From Paenibacillus sp. GM2 (GTDB lineage: Bacteria > Bacillota > Bacilli > Paenibacillales > Paenibacillaceae): a stretch of DNA of 64,000 nt. Of this stretch, positions 36,422-45,394 are shown in pieces (position 1 is the stretch's first letter; every line of letters starts with the position of its first letter). The stretch covers positions 1,191,796-1,255,795 of the forward strand of contig NZ_LN831279.1 in NCBI RefSeq assembly GCF_900069005.2, read 5' to 3'. The notes under the pieces are model-generated. The model was not told the origin of the DNA. It did not search any database and was given only the letters and a program-made list of their open reading frames with translations. The position numbers and the translations under genes were made by a program.

Positions 36422-37852
36422 ATGCGAGAAATGTCTTATCGGGTTATGGTGGTTGACGATTCGGGATTCATGCGCAAGATTATATCCGATTTGATTGAGC
36501 TGGACCCGGCATTTCAGGTCGTGGCTACGGCTGTTAATGGACGCGAAGCGATCGATAAAGTAGCGGAGCTGAAGCCTGACCTGGTTACGATGGATGTAGA
36601 AATGCCGGTAATGAACGGGCTGGAATCATTGAAAGTAATTATGAAGGATTATCCCCTGCCTGTCATTATGCTCTCCGGAATTAATGAAGAGGGCATGCGG
36701 GAGACCATCATGGCATTGGAACTGGGTGCTTTTGATTTCATCCGCAAACCGTTGGCGTCAACAAGCTCTTACGATATCGAGCAAGTCGGACGCGAGTTGC
36801 GAGAGCAGATGAAAGCGGCGATGCTGGCCAAGGAGAGAAGAGAGATGCGGCAGGCGGCGCTTGAGGCAAAGCTTCAGGAAGCGCGGACCCCAACGCCAGA
36901 ACTGCCGATTATTCCGGCGAGCCGGAAGCGAAAATTGGAGCCGGATCGGCAGCCGGCAGGCCAGCCAGGTATAACCAAGCCGCAGGGGCAAGATACAGAG
37001 CCAACGCTCAGTCAACGCAATGGTAAACCGACGACAGTAGGGGAGCCGAAGAAGCAGGAGAAGCCGCAAGGCGTTGCGAAGGACGGCGGGGGAACAACGG
37101 GCGGTTCGAAGACAGTGAAGCAGCCGCTGCCGACAGCTCCTGTGGCTGCGGCAAAGGAGACCGCAGTGAAGCCGGGGCCGATAAAGAAGGTCAAGGAGAC
37201 GAAGGCGAGAAAGCAGCTGATTCAAGAGCAGGCCCAGGAAGATCTGGATCGTCCACGGAGCCGCTCAAGAACCGGATTCACCGATCTCGTTGCTATCGGT
37301 ACTTCAACCGGTGGCCCCAAAGCGTTAAAGGCTGTACTGGAGAAACTGCCAGCCGATTTTCCGGCACCGATCGTTATCGTGCAGCATATGCCTCCTAATT
37401 TTACAAAATCCTTGGCCCAGCGCTTGAACAGCCTGAGTGCCCTGAATGTTGTAGAGGCGGAGGAAGGAATGGAACTGCTTCCTGGCAGCGCGTATGTTGC
37501 ACCAGGCGGACTGCATTTGAAAGTGGCTGCTGGCGCCGGCGGATCTTATCAGGCAACCCTGTCCAGCTTAGAAGCCTGCAATGGACATCGGCCATCGGTA
37601 GATGTGATGTTTGAATCTCTTCTGCCGTTGCAAGGGCTGAAGAAGCATATCGTATTGCTTACCGGAATGGGAAGCGATGGAGCAAGGTCGATGAAGCGTC
37701 TCTATGATGCAGGAGTCACATCGACGATTGCGGAGAGCGAAGAATCCTGCGTCGTATACGGGATGCCGCGTTCAGCGATTGAAATGGGATGTGTTAGCCA
37801 GATATTGCCGCTAGAGCAAATTGGCCCAAAGCTTGTACAGATTGTGAAATAA
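36422..37852 (+). CDS. cheB: Chemotaxis methylesterase/deamidase CheB with extended linker
   Basis: 476 residues. Receiver domain with Asp12/13 and phospho-Asp58 in TMDVEMPVMNG; C-terminal esterase with the catalytic Ser in GTSTGGPKAL (near 293), His in IVQHMPPNF and Asp in GMGSDGA. The linker (about residues 135-280) is long and rich in K, P, Q, E and T, making the protein some 120 residues longer than B. subtilis CheB. Removes methyl groups from chemoreceptors. ATG 36422 follows AAAGGTGG. Confidence 0.96.
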   Translation: MREMSYRVMVVDDSGFMRKIISDLIELDPAFQVVATAVNGREAIDKVAELKPDLVTMDVEMPVMNGLESLKVIMKDYPLPVIMLSGINEEGMRETIMALELGAFDFIRKPLASTSSYDIEQVGRELREQMKAAMLAKERREMRQAALEAKLQEARTPTPELPIIPASRKRKLEPDRQPAGQPGITKPQGQDTEPTLSQRNGKPTTVGEPKKQEKPQGVAKDGGGTTGGSKTVKQPLPTAPVAAAKETAVKPGPIKKVKETKARKQLIQEQAQEDLDRPRSRSRTGFTDLVAIGTSTGGPKALKAVLEKLPADFPAPIVIVQHMPPNFTKSLAQRLNSLSALNVVEAEEGMELLPGSAYVAPGGLHLKVAAGAGGSYQATLSSLEACNGHRPSVDVMFESLLPLQGLKKHIVLLTGMGSDGARSMKRLYDAGVTSTIAESEESCVVYGMPRSAIEMGCVSQILPLEQIGPKLVQIVK

Positions 37853-37880
37853 CGGAATCTCTAGAAGGAGGTGCCTCACC

Positions 37881-39959
37881 ATGGACATGAACCAATATTT
37901 ATCCATGTTTATCGATGAGTCGAATGATCATTTGCAAGCATTAAACGAAAATATGCTGGAGCTAGAGCAAAGCCCCGATGATATCGGGATCGTGCAGGTT
38001 ATTTTTAGATCAGCCCATACGCTGAAAGGGATGGCCGCAACGATGGGATTTGAGGACCTGTCATCTTTAACGCACCAGATGGAGAATGTACTGGACCTGG
38101 TTCGCAACGAGAAGCTGAAGATGCAGGATTATATTTTTGATACCTTGTTCCAAGGTTTGGACGCTCTACAGGCGATGGTACAGGATATTACCCAGGGTGG
38201 GGAAGGCAAGGCTGATGTCAGTTCGATTGTATCCTCGCTCCAGGCAATCGTACGCGGGGATTTCGCATCGAATGAAGCTCCTGCTGCAGCACTAACTGCA
38301 AGTCCGGCCTCGACTGGTGCCGAGATCAGTTTGGATCAATATCAATATTCGGTATTGGAACAATCGATCACCGAAGGCCACAGTGTTCTGTACATTAGTG
38401 TAGCCATCCGTGAAGATAGCCAGCTCAAGGCAGCGAGAGCATACATGGTGTTTGATCTGTTAGAACGTTATGGAGACATTGTTAAGTCGAGCCCTTCGGT
38501 TCAGGATATTGAGCAAGAGAAGTTCGATCGCAGTTTCTCTCTCTATTACATAACTCAAAAAGAAGCCCAGGAATTACAGAGCATGATTATGAATCTCTCA
38601 GAGATCGAATCTGCCGAAGTGATGCAGTTGGATCATGAGACGCTTAATCAGATCTCTGCCGGGGTACAAGAAGCAGCGGCCGCGGTGGTAGCTGAGCCTG
38701 CTCAGGAGGCAAATGCCGAGGATAAGGCGCCAAGCGCTGGCGCTGAAAAAGCGGCAGCTTCAGCGAAGGCCGAACCGAAAAAGGCGGCAGCCCATCTTTC
38801 AGCAGCGCCTTCAAGAACCATTCGGGTTGATATCGACCGGCTGGATGTATTGATGAACTTGCTAAGCGAATGGCTCATTGACCGTTCTCGTCTCGAGCAG
38901 CTTGCTAGCGAGGTCAAACGATCCGAATTAACTGAGACGGTTGAGCATATGAGCCGGGTTGGCAGCGATCTGCAAAATATCGTGTTGAAGCTGAGAATGG
39001 TACAGATTGATACGGTGTTCAATCGCTTCCCGCGTATGGTGCGGGATCTCGCCAAATCTTTAGACAAGAAGATAGATCTGATTATTACCGGTGCCGAGAC
39101 TGAGCTTGATCGTACGGTCATTGATGAGATCGGCGACCCGCTTGTACACTTGCTCCGCAATGCGGTCGACCATGGTGTAGAGCAGACTGCGGAACGAATT
39201 ACGGCCGGGAAGCCAGAGATCGGAACAGTCAATCTACGGGCTTTCCACAGCGGAAATCATGTCTTTATTGAGATTGAGGATGATGGACATGGTATTGACC
39301 GCAGCAAAATTTTAGCCAAAGCAATATCCAAAGGAATTGTCACCGAGAGCGAAGGCGCGGCGATGAAGGATGAAGAAGTCTTTATGCTGTTATTCGCACC
39401 TGGCTTCAGTACCGCAGAGATCATCTCCGATATTTCAGGCCGCGGTGTAGGACTTGATGTTGTGAAGACGAAGATAGAGTCGCTTAGCGGCGTAGTATCG
39501 GTGGAGTCCAAGCTCGGCAAGGGGACAAAATTCTCCGTCCAGCTTCCATTAACGCTATCTATTATCTCTGCGATGCTGATTAAGGTCGGATCTGAGAAAT
39601 ATGCGATTCCGCTATCATCAATTGTCGAGACCGGGCTTATTCAACGCAATCAAATTCGTCAGGTTCATGGCTACACGATGATTCCATACCGAGATGCGCA
39701 TATTCCACTGTTATCGCTTGCTAACCTTTTCGAAGTGCCGGGGTATGATGAGGATGCGGAAGAGGAATCCGAAATTGTCGTTGTCCGCAAGGGTGATCGT
39801 CTAGCTGCTGTCACTGTGGAGGATTTCATCGGTCAGAGCGAGATTGTCATTAAGAATCTGGGCAAATATCTTCCGGCCATTCAGGGGATCGCCGGTGCGA
39901 CAATCCTGGGGGACGGTCAAGTTGCACTGATCGTTGATCCGAATGCCTTCATTAAATAA
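37881..39959 (+). CDS. cheA: Chemotaxis histidine kinase CheA
   Basis: 692 residues with the P1-P5 order: HPt domain with His46 in AHTLKGMAATMGF, a CheY/CheB-binding P2 domain (about 150-255), an Ala/Glu/Lys-rich linker, dimerisation P3, the ATP-binding P4 domain (LLRNAVDHGVE, IEIEDDGHGI, GFSTAEIISDISGRGVGLDVV) and a CheW-like P5. It phosphorylates CheY and CheB. AAGGAGGTG precedes the ATG. Confidence 0.98.
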   Translation: MDMNQYLSMFIDESNDHLQALNENMLELEQSPDDIGIVQVIFRSAHTLKGMAATMGFEDLSSLTHQMENVLDLVRNEKLKMQDYIFDTLFQGLDALQAMVQDITQGGEGKADVSSIVSSLQAIVRGDFASNEAPAAALTASPASTGAEISLDQYQYSVLEQSITEGHSVLYISVAIREDSQLKAARAYMVFDLLERYGDIVKSSPSVQDIEQEKFDRSFSLYYITQKEAQELQSMIMNLSEIESAEVMQLDHETLNQISAGVQEAAAAVVAEPAQEANAEDKAPSAGAEKAAASAKAEPKKAAAHLSAAPSRTIRVDIDRLDVLMNLLSEWLIDRSRLEQLASEVKRSELTETVEHMSRVGSDLQNIVLKLRMVQIDTVFNRFPRMVRDLAKSLDKKIDLIITGAETELDRTVIDEIGDPLVHLLRNAVDHGVEQTAERITAGKPEIGTVNLRAFHSGNHVFIEIEDDGHGIDRSKILAKAISKGIVTESEGAAMKDEEVFMLLFAPGFSTAEIISDISGRGVGLDVVKTKIESLSGVVSVESKLGKGTKFSVQLPLTLSIISAMLIKVGSEKYAIPLSSIVETGLIQRNQIRQVHGYTMIPYRDAHIPLLSLANLFEVPGYDEDAEEESEIVVVRKGDRLAAVTVEDFIGQSEIVIKNLGKYLPAIQGIAGATILGDGQVALIVDPNAFIK

Positions 39960-40000
39960 GCTCATCTTATAGGTAGTTCAAAAAGTCCGCTTTTGTCAGC
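39960..40000 (+). repeat. Remnant of the MITE-like repeat between cheA and cheW
   Basis: GTTCAAAAAGTCCGCTTTT (39975-39993) is identical to the terminal inverted repeat of the element at 55975; only one end is present. It lies just after the cheA stop. Confidence 0.7.
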
Positions 40001-40022
40001 AATTATTTAAGGAGGAATTTCC

Positions 40023-40484
40023 ATGGGAGAGGAATTGAAAGTAATCGTTTTTAAGCTGGGTGAAGAAGAGTACGGCATCGAGGTTAACAAAGTTCAAACC
40101 ATCGAGCGTATGATGCCAATCACCCGTGTTCCTAAGACGTTCTCGTTCGTCAAAGGTGTGATCAATCTGCGCGGCGTTGTTATCCCTGTGATCGATTTGC
40201 GCGGGCGTTTCGGTCTGCCGGAGAGTGAATTTACCGATCAGACCCGAATTATTATTGTGACAGCGAATGAGATGGAGGTTGGCTTTATCGTCGATTCTGC
40301 CAATGATGTCATCGATATTAACAGTGATATTATCGATTCTCCGCCAGATGTAGTGGGCGGGGTCAAAGCCAAATATCTGCGTGGTGTTGCGCGTATTTCC
40401 GAAGAGCGCTTGCTTGTAATGCTGAATTTATCCGAGGTATTGAATCGCAGCGAGATTATCCAGCTGGAAAGCTTAGAGGGTTAA
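40023..40484 (+). CDS. cheW: Chemotaxis coupling protein CheW
   Basis: 153 residues, a single CheW SH3-like fold: KVIVFKLGEEEYGIEVNKVQTIERMMPITRVPKT, then GVINLRGVVIPVIDLRGRFGL. It links CheA to receptors. AAGGAGG precedes the ATG. Confidence 0.98.
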   Translation: MGEELKVIVFKLGEEEYGIEVNKVQTIERMMPITRVPKTFSFVKGVINLRGVVIPVIDLRGRFGLPESEFTDQTRIIIVTANEMEVGFIVDSANDVIDINSDIIDSPPDVVGGVKAKYLRGVARISEERLLVMLNLSEVLNRSEIIQLESLEG

Positions 40485-40488
40485 GCCT

Positions 40489-41115
40489 GTGGACTTATTC
40501 AATCATTTGGAAGAGTTCAAAATGGATGTGCTGAAGGAAGTAGGCAATATCGGTGCCGGCAATGCTGCTACGGCATTGTCCAGATTATTAAACAAACCGA
40601 TAGATATGGCCGTTCCTAAAGTGCAGATGCTCCCATTCGAAGCCGTTTCGGATCGAGTAGGCGGAGCAGAGCAAGTCGTCTTGGCCATCTTCCTCCGTGT
40701 GGAGGGGGATGCGCCAGGCAATCTCTTCTTTATTCTCAGTCCTGAGGCGGCCAAAAAGCTGCTTCATCGTCTGGCCGGATTTGAAGTCGGTGATGGAGAG
40801 GACTTCTCTGAAATGGAATGGTCCGCACTCTCTGAAATCGGCAACATATTGGCCGGCTCCTATCTGTCCTCGCTTGCGGATTTTACGAGGCTGCAGATGA
40901 CGCCGACAGTGCCTGCATTAGCGTTGGATATGGCCGGAGCTATTCTGAGCTATGGTCTGCTCCAATTCGGAGAGATGGGAGATTCCGCACTCTTGATCGA
41001 TACAACCTTTATTGAAGGACAACATGAAGTTGAAGGCCAGTTTTTCCTTATCCCGGACCCAGAATCTTTTGCCAAAATATTCACTGCTCTAGGAGTGCCG
41101 CTGGACCATGATTGA
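40489..41115 (+). CDS. cheC: CheY-P phosphatase CheC
   Basis: 208 residues with two phosphatase helices of E-x3-N form: LKEVGNIGAGNAATALSRLL and WSALSEIGNILAGSYLSSL. It dephosphorylates CheY and binds CheD. GTG start four bases after cheW; its end overlaps cheD. Confidence 0.97.
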   Translation: MDLFNHLEEFKMDVLKEVGNIGAGNAATALSRLLNKPIDMAVPKVQMLPFEAVSDRVGGAEQVVLAIFLRVEGDAPGNLFFILSPEAAKKLLHRLAGFEVGDGEDFSEMEWSALSEIGNILAGSYLSSLADFTRLQMTPTVPALALDMAGAILSYGLLQFGEMGDSALLIDTTFIEGQHEVEGQFFLIPDPESFAKIFTALGVPLDHD

Positions 41116-41605
41116 TGAACAGCAGGTTGTCAAGGTGGGCATGGCCGATTTGAATGTCATTTCCGGGCATGGTCTGATCCGGACAACCGGTCTTGGGTCC
41201 TGTGTTGGGTTAACGCTATATGATCCGGTCAAAAAAGTAGCCGGTCTGGCGCATGTTATGCTTCCTTCATCCGAGATCGCTCGGGAGGGAGCGTTGAACC
41301 TAGCAAAGTATGCTGATACGGCATTGGACAAGCTGTTGGAGGAAGTGCTGGCGATCGGGGCTTGCCAGAAACGACTCGTCGCCAAGATGGCCGGAGGAGC
41401 GCAAATGTTCTCTTTTGCCGGGGCTTCGGATTCGATGAGGATTGGGCCGAGAAATGTGGAGGCCTGCAAGGAGAGATTGCAGGAACTGGGGATATCATTA
41501 ATTGCAGAAGATACGGGTGGAAATCACGGGCGTACGATTGAGTTAGATGTTGAGACAGGCACTTTATTTATAAGAAGTGTACAAAAGGGTGTAAAGGAAC
41601 TGTAG
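41108..41605 (+). CDS. cheD: Chemoreceptor glutamine deamidase CheD
   Basis: 165 residues with the catalytic Cys in TTGLGSCVGLTLYD and His in VAGLAHVMLP, and the conserved KMAGGAQMF. It deamidates receptor glutamines and activates receptors, and is regulated by CheC. It overlaps cheC by eight bases. Confidence 0.97.
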   Translation: MIDEQQVVKVGMADLNVISGHGLIRTTGLGSCVGLTLYDPVKKVAGLAHVMLPSSEIAREGALNLAKYADTALDKLLEEVLAIGACQKRLVAKMAGGAQMFSFAGASDSMRIGPRNVEACKERLQELGISLIAEDTGGNHGRTIELDVETGTLFIRSVQKGVKEL

Positions 41606-41608
41606 CAT

Positions 41609-42031
41609 ATGACAGGGAAAATCCGTTACTTTTTGTTAATTGGCTTTATCGGCTTTTTGATTACTTTCGCGGTGTCCGCAGGCAATAATTTGTTCGCTAC
41701 AAGCCTGATCCGGTCGCTTTTCGCCTTCGCGATTTGGTTCGCCCTTTCTTGGGCGGGAAGCTGGGTTATCGGCGTCCTTAAGGAGCTTCCGCCAGACGTG
41801 GAGGCTCAGGAAGAAGCGGCATTGGCTGCGGAACTCGGGAAAGGTGGCAATTTGGATCTAACAACTCCGGATGAAAGCAAGGAGATCGGTGACTTATTGA
41901 AGCAGGCTCCAGAAGGAGAGTTATCGGAACAACAGTTTACACCTCTTAATCCGCCAAGATTAGTGAAGACTACTGACGATAAAGCTCCGGAAGAGCTGGC
42001 TAAAGTCGTTCGTCACCTGACAGAACAATAA
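41609..42031 (+). CDS. Uncharacterised membrane protein between cheD and sigD
   Basis: 140 residues. Two hydrophobic segments near residues 6-25 and 32-58 (YFLLIGFIGFLITFAVSAG; LIRSLFAFAIWFALSWAGSW) are followed by an acidic, Pro/Thr-rich soluble tail of about 80 residues. I do not recognise a family. B. subtilis has no gene here. It is tightly packed (3 bases after cheD, 15 before sigD), so it is part of the operon and may be linked to motility. Confidence 0.85.
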   Translation: MTGKIRYFLLIGFIGFLITFAVSAGNNLFATSLIRSLFAFAIWFALSWAGSWVIGVLKELPPDVEAQEEAALAAELGKGGNLDLTTPDESKEIGDLLKQAPEGELSEQQFTPLNPPRLVKTTDDKAPEELAKVVRHLTEQ

Positions 42032-42046
42032 GGAGGGTGAGGGCAA

Positions 42047-42835
42047 TTGCACGAGCGGAAGACATCCACTCTGAGTTATGCTGATGTTTGGGAGCAGTGG
42101 AAGGAACATGGCGATTTAGAGGCAAAGAAACAACTTATCGAGCGGTATTTGCATATTGTTGACTACGTTTCGGGACGTCTGGCCGTCGGCTTGCCGAAGA
42201 ACGTCTCCAAGGATGATTTGTTCAGCAATGGGGTTATGGGATTGATCGATGCTGTCGAGAAATTCGACTACAAACGTGGACTCCAGTTTGAAACCTATGC
42301 TTCATGGAGAGTAAGAGGAGCAATACTGGACGGGCTTCGGCAAGGCGACTGGGTGCCTCGTTCCGTCAGAGAAAAGGCGAAGAAGATCGAAGAGGGTTAT
42401 CAGCAGCTTGAGCAACAGTATCTGCGTTCGGTAACGGATGCGGAGATGAGCGATTACTTACAGATCAGTGAGAAAGAGTTTCAATCCATGCTTCAAGAAG
42501 TAGCAGTTATGACGCTATGCTCTCTCGAAGACCCGATTCGGGAAGAAGAATCTGAGACAAGGCTTACATTACTCGTTGACGAGAAGGCAAAAAACCCGGA
42601 TTATAAGGTGCGGGAGTTCTTTTTGAAAGATTCGCTGACGAAGGGAATTGAGAAGTTGACCGAGAAGGAACGTACGGTGGTCTCTTTGTTGTATTATGAA
42701 GATTTGTCTTTGAGTGAGATCGCGGAGGTCATGTCATTATCGCCTTCACGGATTTCACAGCTTCATTCCAAAGCGATCCTAAGGCTTCGTGGAACTTTGG
42801 AAAAGCAGCGGGATTTGCTCATGTGTAATGATTAA
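42047..42835 (+). CDS. sigD: RNA polymerase sigma factor SigD (FliA family)
   Basis: 262 residues with region 2 (YVSGRLAVGLPKNVSKDDLFSNGVMGLIDAVEKFDYKRGLQFETYASWRVRGAILDGLR) and region 4 helix-turn-helix (LYYEDLSLSEIAEVMSLSPSRISQLHSKAILRLR). It drives late flagellar and chemotaxis genes. TTG start with a strong AAGGAGGGTGA. Its place at the end of the operon means late genes follow operon completion, as in B. subtilis. Confidence 0.98.
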   Translation: MHERKTSTLSYADVWEQWKEHGDLEAKKQLIERYLHIVDYVSGRLAVGLPKNVSKDDLFSNGVMGLIDAVEKFDYKRGLQFETYASWRVRGAILDGLRQGDWVPRSVREKAKKIEEGYQQLEQQYLRSVTDAEMSDYLQISEKEFQSMLQEVAVMTLCSLEDPIREEESETRLTLLVDEKAKNPDYKVREFFLKDSLTKGIEKLTEKERTVVSLLYYEDLSLSEIAEVMSLSPSRISQLHSKAILRLRGTLEKQRDLLMCND

Positions 42836-42884
42836 TGAAATATCATTTTCCACAGGGTGAATGGATTTCGGAGAGGAGCGGCTA

Positions 42885-44294
42885 ATGGACTATTCAGGTG
42901 ATTTGGGACAAATTCTCGGAGTTACAATCAATGACGATAAGACAGTTGCCTATTTGCAGTTTCTGAAGAAGGAAGAGGAATTTAGCTGCACGGAAGATGC
43001 CCTGCTGCATTTTCTGCGCAGTGAAGGAATCAAATACGGTATACAACAAGATATTGTAAAGCGCTTTATTGTAAATCCGAAAGAGTATTATTATAGTAAA
43101 ACCCCGATTGCAATCGGTTTAGAGTCGCAGCAAGGGGAGGATGGCAGGATCAAGCTTTCGGTGTCAGTGGAGGATGATCAGCGCGTAAAACCTGCTGAGT
43201 TGGAAGATGGGAAAGTGGACTATAAGGATGTAACACGCCTTAACAATGTGCGCAAAGGCCAAATTATCGCGGAATTGATTCCGCCGGTTCCTGGCAAGCA
43301 GGGGATGGCTGTGACGGGTGATTCGATCCCTTATCGCGAGGGAAAGGTGGCCAGATTCAAGGTTGGCAAGAACGTGGTGCTTAATCCGGAGCAGACAGCG
43401 ATGTATGCTGCGATTGATGGTCTGGTGACGCAGACGGATAAAGGGAAAATTAATGTTTTTCCGGTTTATGAAGTGAACGGCGACGTTGATTATAGTACGG
43501 GAAATATCGATTTTGTAGGGACCGTTGTGATTCGTGGCAATGTGCTTACAGGTTTCAAGATAACGGCGTCCGGCGATATTCGTATTGTAGGCGGTGTCGA
43601 AGGGGCCGAGCTTTATGCGGATGGCTCCATAGAGGTCACCGGGGGCATTATTGGCTATAACAAGGGGATGATTAAGGCGGGGCATACTGTCAAAGGCTCT
43701 TTCATCCAGGATGCGAATGTTATTGCCGGTGAAGATGTAATTGCCACCCAGAGCATTATGCATTCCAATATCCGAGCTGGCAGAGATGTCATTTGCAGCG
43801 GTTCCAAGGGGCTTATTGTAGGAGGGGTCGTTCAGGCTGGCGAGCGAGTTGTGGCTCGTATCATTGGAAATCCGATGTCTACGACAACCTCGATCGAAGT
43901 CGGCGTTGTTCCCGAGCTTCGCAATGAGCTGCAAAATCTTAGACAGCAAATTAGAGATATTATGGTCAATCTGGATAAAACGGACAAGGCTCTCACTCTG
44001 TTGGATCAATTGGCTTCCATGGGCAAGCTGACCCCGGATAAAGTAGCGATGCGTTCCAAGCTGGGGCTTACCAAGAAATCAAACCTCGAAGAAATTAATG
44101 ATATCAAGGAACGAATCCTGGATATTGAAAAGGCTTTAGAAGATACAGGAAAAGCCCGTGTAGATGTAATGAAAATGATATACGGCGGATCGAGAATCGT
44201 CATTGGACGTTATACGAAATATATAAAAGATCCGATCTCGCGAATGTCTTTCTACTATAGTGAAGGGGATATTACGATGTCACCTTATGTTTAG
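42885..44294 (+). CDS. FapA-family (DUF342) protein
   Basis: 469 residues. An N-terminal region, then the DUF342 beta-helix core (GKQGMAVTGDSIP; NGDVDYSTGNIDFVGTVVIRGNVLTGFKI; GGVEGAELYADGSIEV; IRAGRDVICSGSKGLIVGGVVQAG) and a C-terminal coiled coil (about 350-430). FapA of Vibrio influences cell-surface and flagellar signalling; the role in Firmicutes is unknown. The ATG at 42885 is chosen because GGAGAGGAG lies six bases upstream. It follows sigD by 49 bases. Confidence 0.85.
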   Translation: MDYSGDLGQILGVTINDDKTVAYLQFLKKEEEFSCTEDALLHFLRSEGIKYGIQQDIVKRFIVNPKEYYYSKTPIAIGLESQQGEDGRIKLSVSVEDDQRVKPAELEDGKVDYKDVTRLNNVRKGQIIAELIPPVPGKQGMAVTGDSIPYREGKVARFKVGKNVVLNPEQTAMYAAIDGLVTQTDKGKINVFPVYEVNGDVDYSTGNIDFVGTVVIRGNVLTGFKITASGDIRIVGGVEGAELYADGSIEVTGGIIGYNKGMIKAGHTVKGSFIQDANVIAGEDVIATQSIMHSNIRAGRDVICSGSKGLIVGGVVQAGERVVARIIGNPMSTTTSIEVGVVPELRNELQNLRQQIRDIMVNLDKTDKALTLLDQLASMGKLTPDKVAMRSKLGLTKKSNLEEINDIKERILDIEKALEDTGKARVDVMKMIYGGSRIVIGRYTKYIKDPISRMSFYYSEGDITMSPYV

Positions 44295-44312
44295 AGGAAG
44301 AGAGGCAATCCT

Positions 44313-44630
44313 ATGGATTTGAAATCTATCGAATTGCAGATCGCAGTGCCGCGAACAAGTGAAGCAGGACGAGTTCAGCACGAAGGACAGCATAGACCTC
44401 AGATCGACCAGAGTTTGCTATCAACGCAAAATATGAAGGATAGCGATCTCCAGAGACAACGCAGTACTGAAGTAGATGAGGGTTCATCCAGCTCTCATGT
44501 GAAGCGGGATGACGAATCATCCCGAAAGCAGCAGCAGGGCAAATCATCCGGGGATCATCAGGATGAGAAAGAGAAAGAAAAACCGGCTGAGCATCCCTAT
44601 AAAGGACATCACATCGATCTTTCTTTATAG
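44313..44630 (+). CDS. Small hydrophilic protein of unknown function
   Basis: 105 residues, very rich in Q, S, K, E, D and H, with no hydrophobic segment and probably disordered. The first 15 residues (MDLKSIELQIAVPRT) are the only ordered-looking part. It has a purine-rich ribosome site and lies 18 bases after the FapA-like gene, so it belongs to the same unit. No family recognised. Confidence 0.75.
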   Translation: MDLKSIELQIAVPRTSEAGRVQHEGQHRPQIDQSLLSTQNMKDSDLQRQRSTEVDEGSSSSHVKRDDESSRKQQQGKSSGDHQDEKEKEKPAEHPYKGHHIDLSL

Positions 44631-44658
44631 AGGTAGTTCAAAAAGTCCACTTTGAACA
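44631..44658 (+). repeat. Minimal MITE-like remnant after the small protein gene
   Basis: GTTCAAAAAGTCCACTTTGAAC has GTTCAAA and TTTGAAC at its two ends, as if both terminal repeats were joined after loss of the interior. It follows the stop codon directly. Confidence 0.65.
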
Positions 44659-44731
44659 TGCGCTTATAGGATGTTCGTTTCGGATTAAATCATAGAGAAA
44701 TACACAATATTGATACAGCAAAAAGGTGTGG

Positions 44732-45394
44732 ATGACAGTGTCTTTTAGTGATCCGTGGGTTTATATCGTGCTCCTCGGATTGGCAGCGCTGGTCTATGCG
44801 CTGTTCATTCCCGAGCGGAAAGCGGCTGCCCAGGCGAAGGCTGGCGCAAATCATGAGTTGGAAGCAACTTTAGAACAATATATGGCTGACATTGAACAAG
44901 AGAATGGCGAACTCATTGATCTGGTATCGCAGATGAAGCAGGAGTTCGTCTCCAAGCAGTTGGCCCAGCAGGAGCAGATTGCAGAATTAAGGCAGCGGGT
45001 CCTTGAAGTAGAGCTTGCCGCTCGAGAACAGACCTTTGCAGTTAAGCCGATTTCTACTGCTGCTCCTGCTTTGGATCAGGCGGGACAGGATTCCGGTCAG
45101 AAGACCTCTGATGTGGTGGCTTTTGAAGTAACTCTTTCAGAGCTTAACGAAGCTGCCGTTCAAACTGCGGCTGCTCAGACAGTGGCCGAGGAGGCTGTGT
45201 TGGACTCGGCCGAGCCTATAGTTGAACCGCAGCAAGAGCCACAGGTTCCGGAATTAGTGCGTGATCGTTATCCGCAATTATTTGAATTGTATAGCAGTGG
45301 CAAATCTATCGATTCAATTACCAAGACTCTCGGCATCCCGCGCGGAGAAGTGCAGCTTATTTTGCAGCTGGCCAAAAGGGAGGAGTCCCAATGA
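44732..45394 (+). CDS. SwrB-like membrane-anchored protein with C-terminal helix-turn-helix
   Basis: About 220 residues: one N-terminal membrane segment (WVYIVLLGLAALVYALFI), a coiled coil (about 40-105), an Ala/Glu-rich linker, and a C-terminal helix-turn-helix-like segment (LFELYSSGKSIDSITKTLGIPRGEVQLILQLAKRE). The same layout and place, between sigD and rpsB, describe SwrB of B. subtilis, which promotes export-gate activation. The two are likely equivalent, but sequence identity was not measured. Stop overlaps the next start. Confidence 0.75.
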   Translation: MTVSFSDPWVYIVLLGLAALVYALFIPERKAAAQAKAGANHELEATLEQYMADIEQENGELIDLVSQMKQEFVSKQLAQQEQIAELRQRVLEVELAAREQTFAVKPISTAAPALDQAGQDSGQKTSDVVAFEVTLSELNEAAVQTAAAQTVAEEAVLDSAEPIVEPQQEPQVPELVRDRYPQLFELYSSGKSIDSITKTLGIPRGEVQLILQLAKREESQ

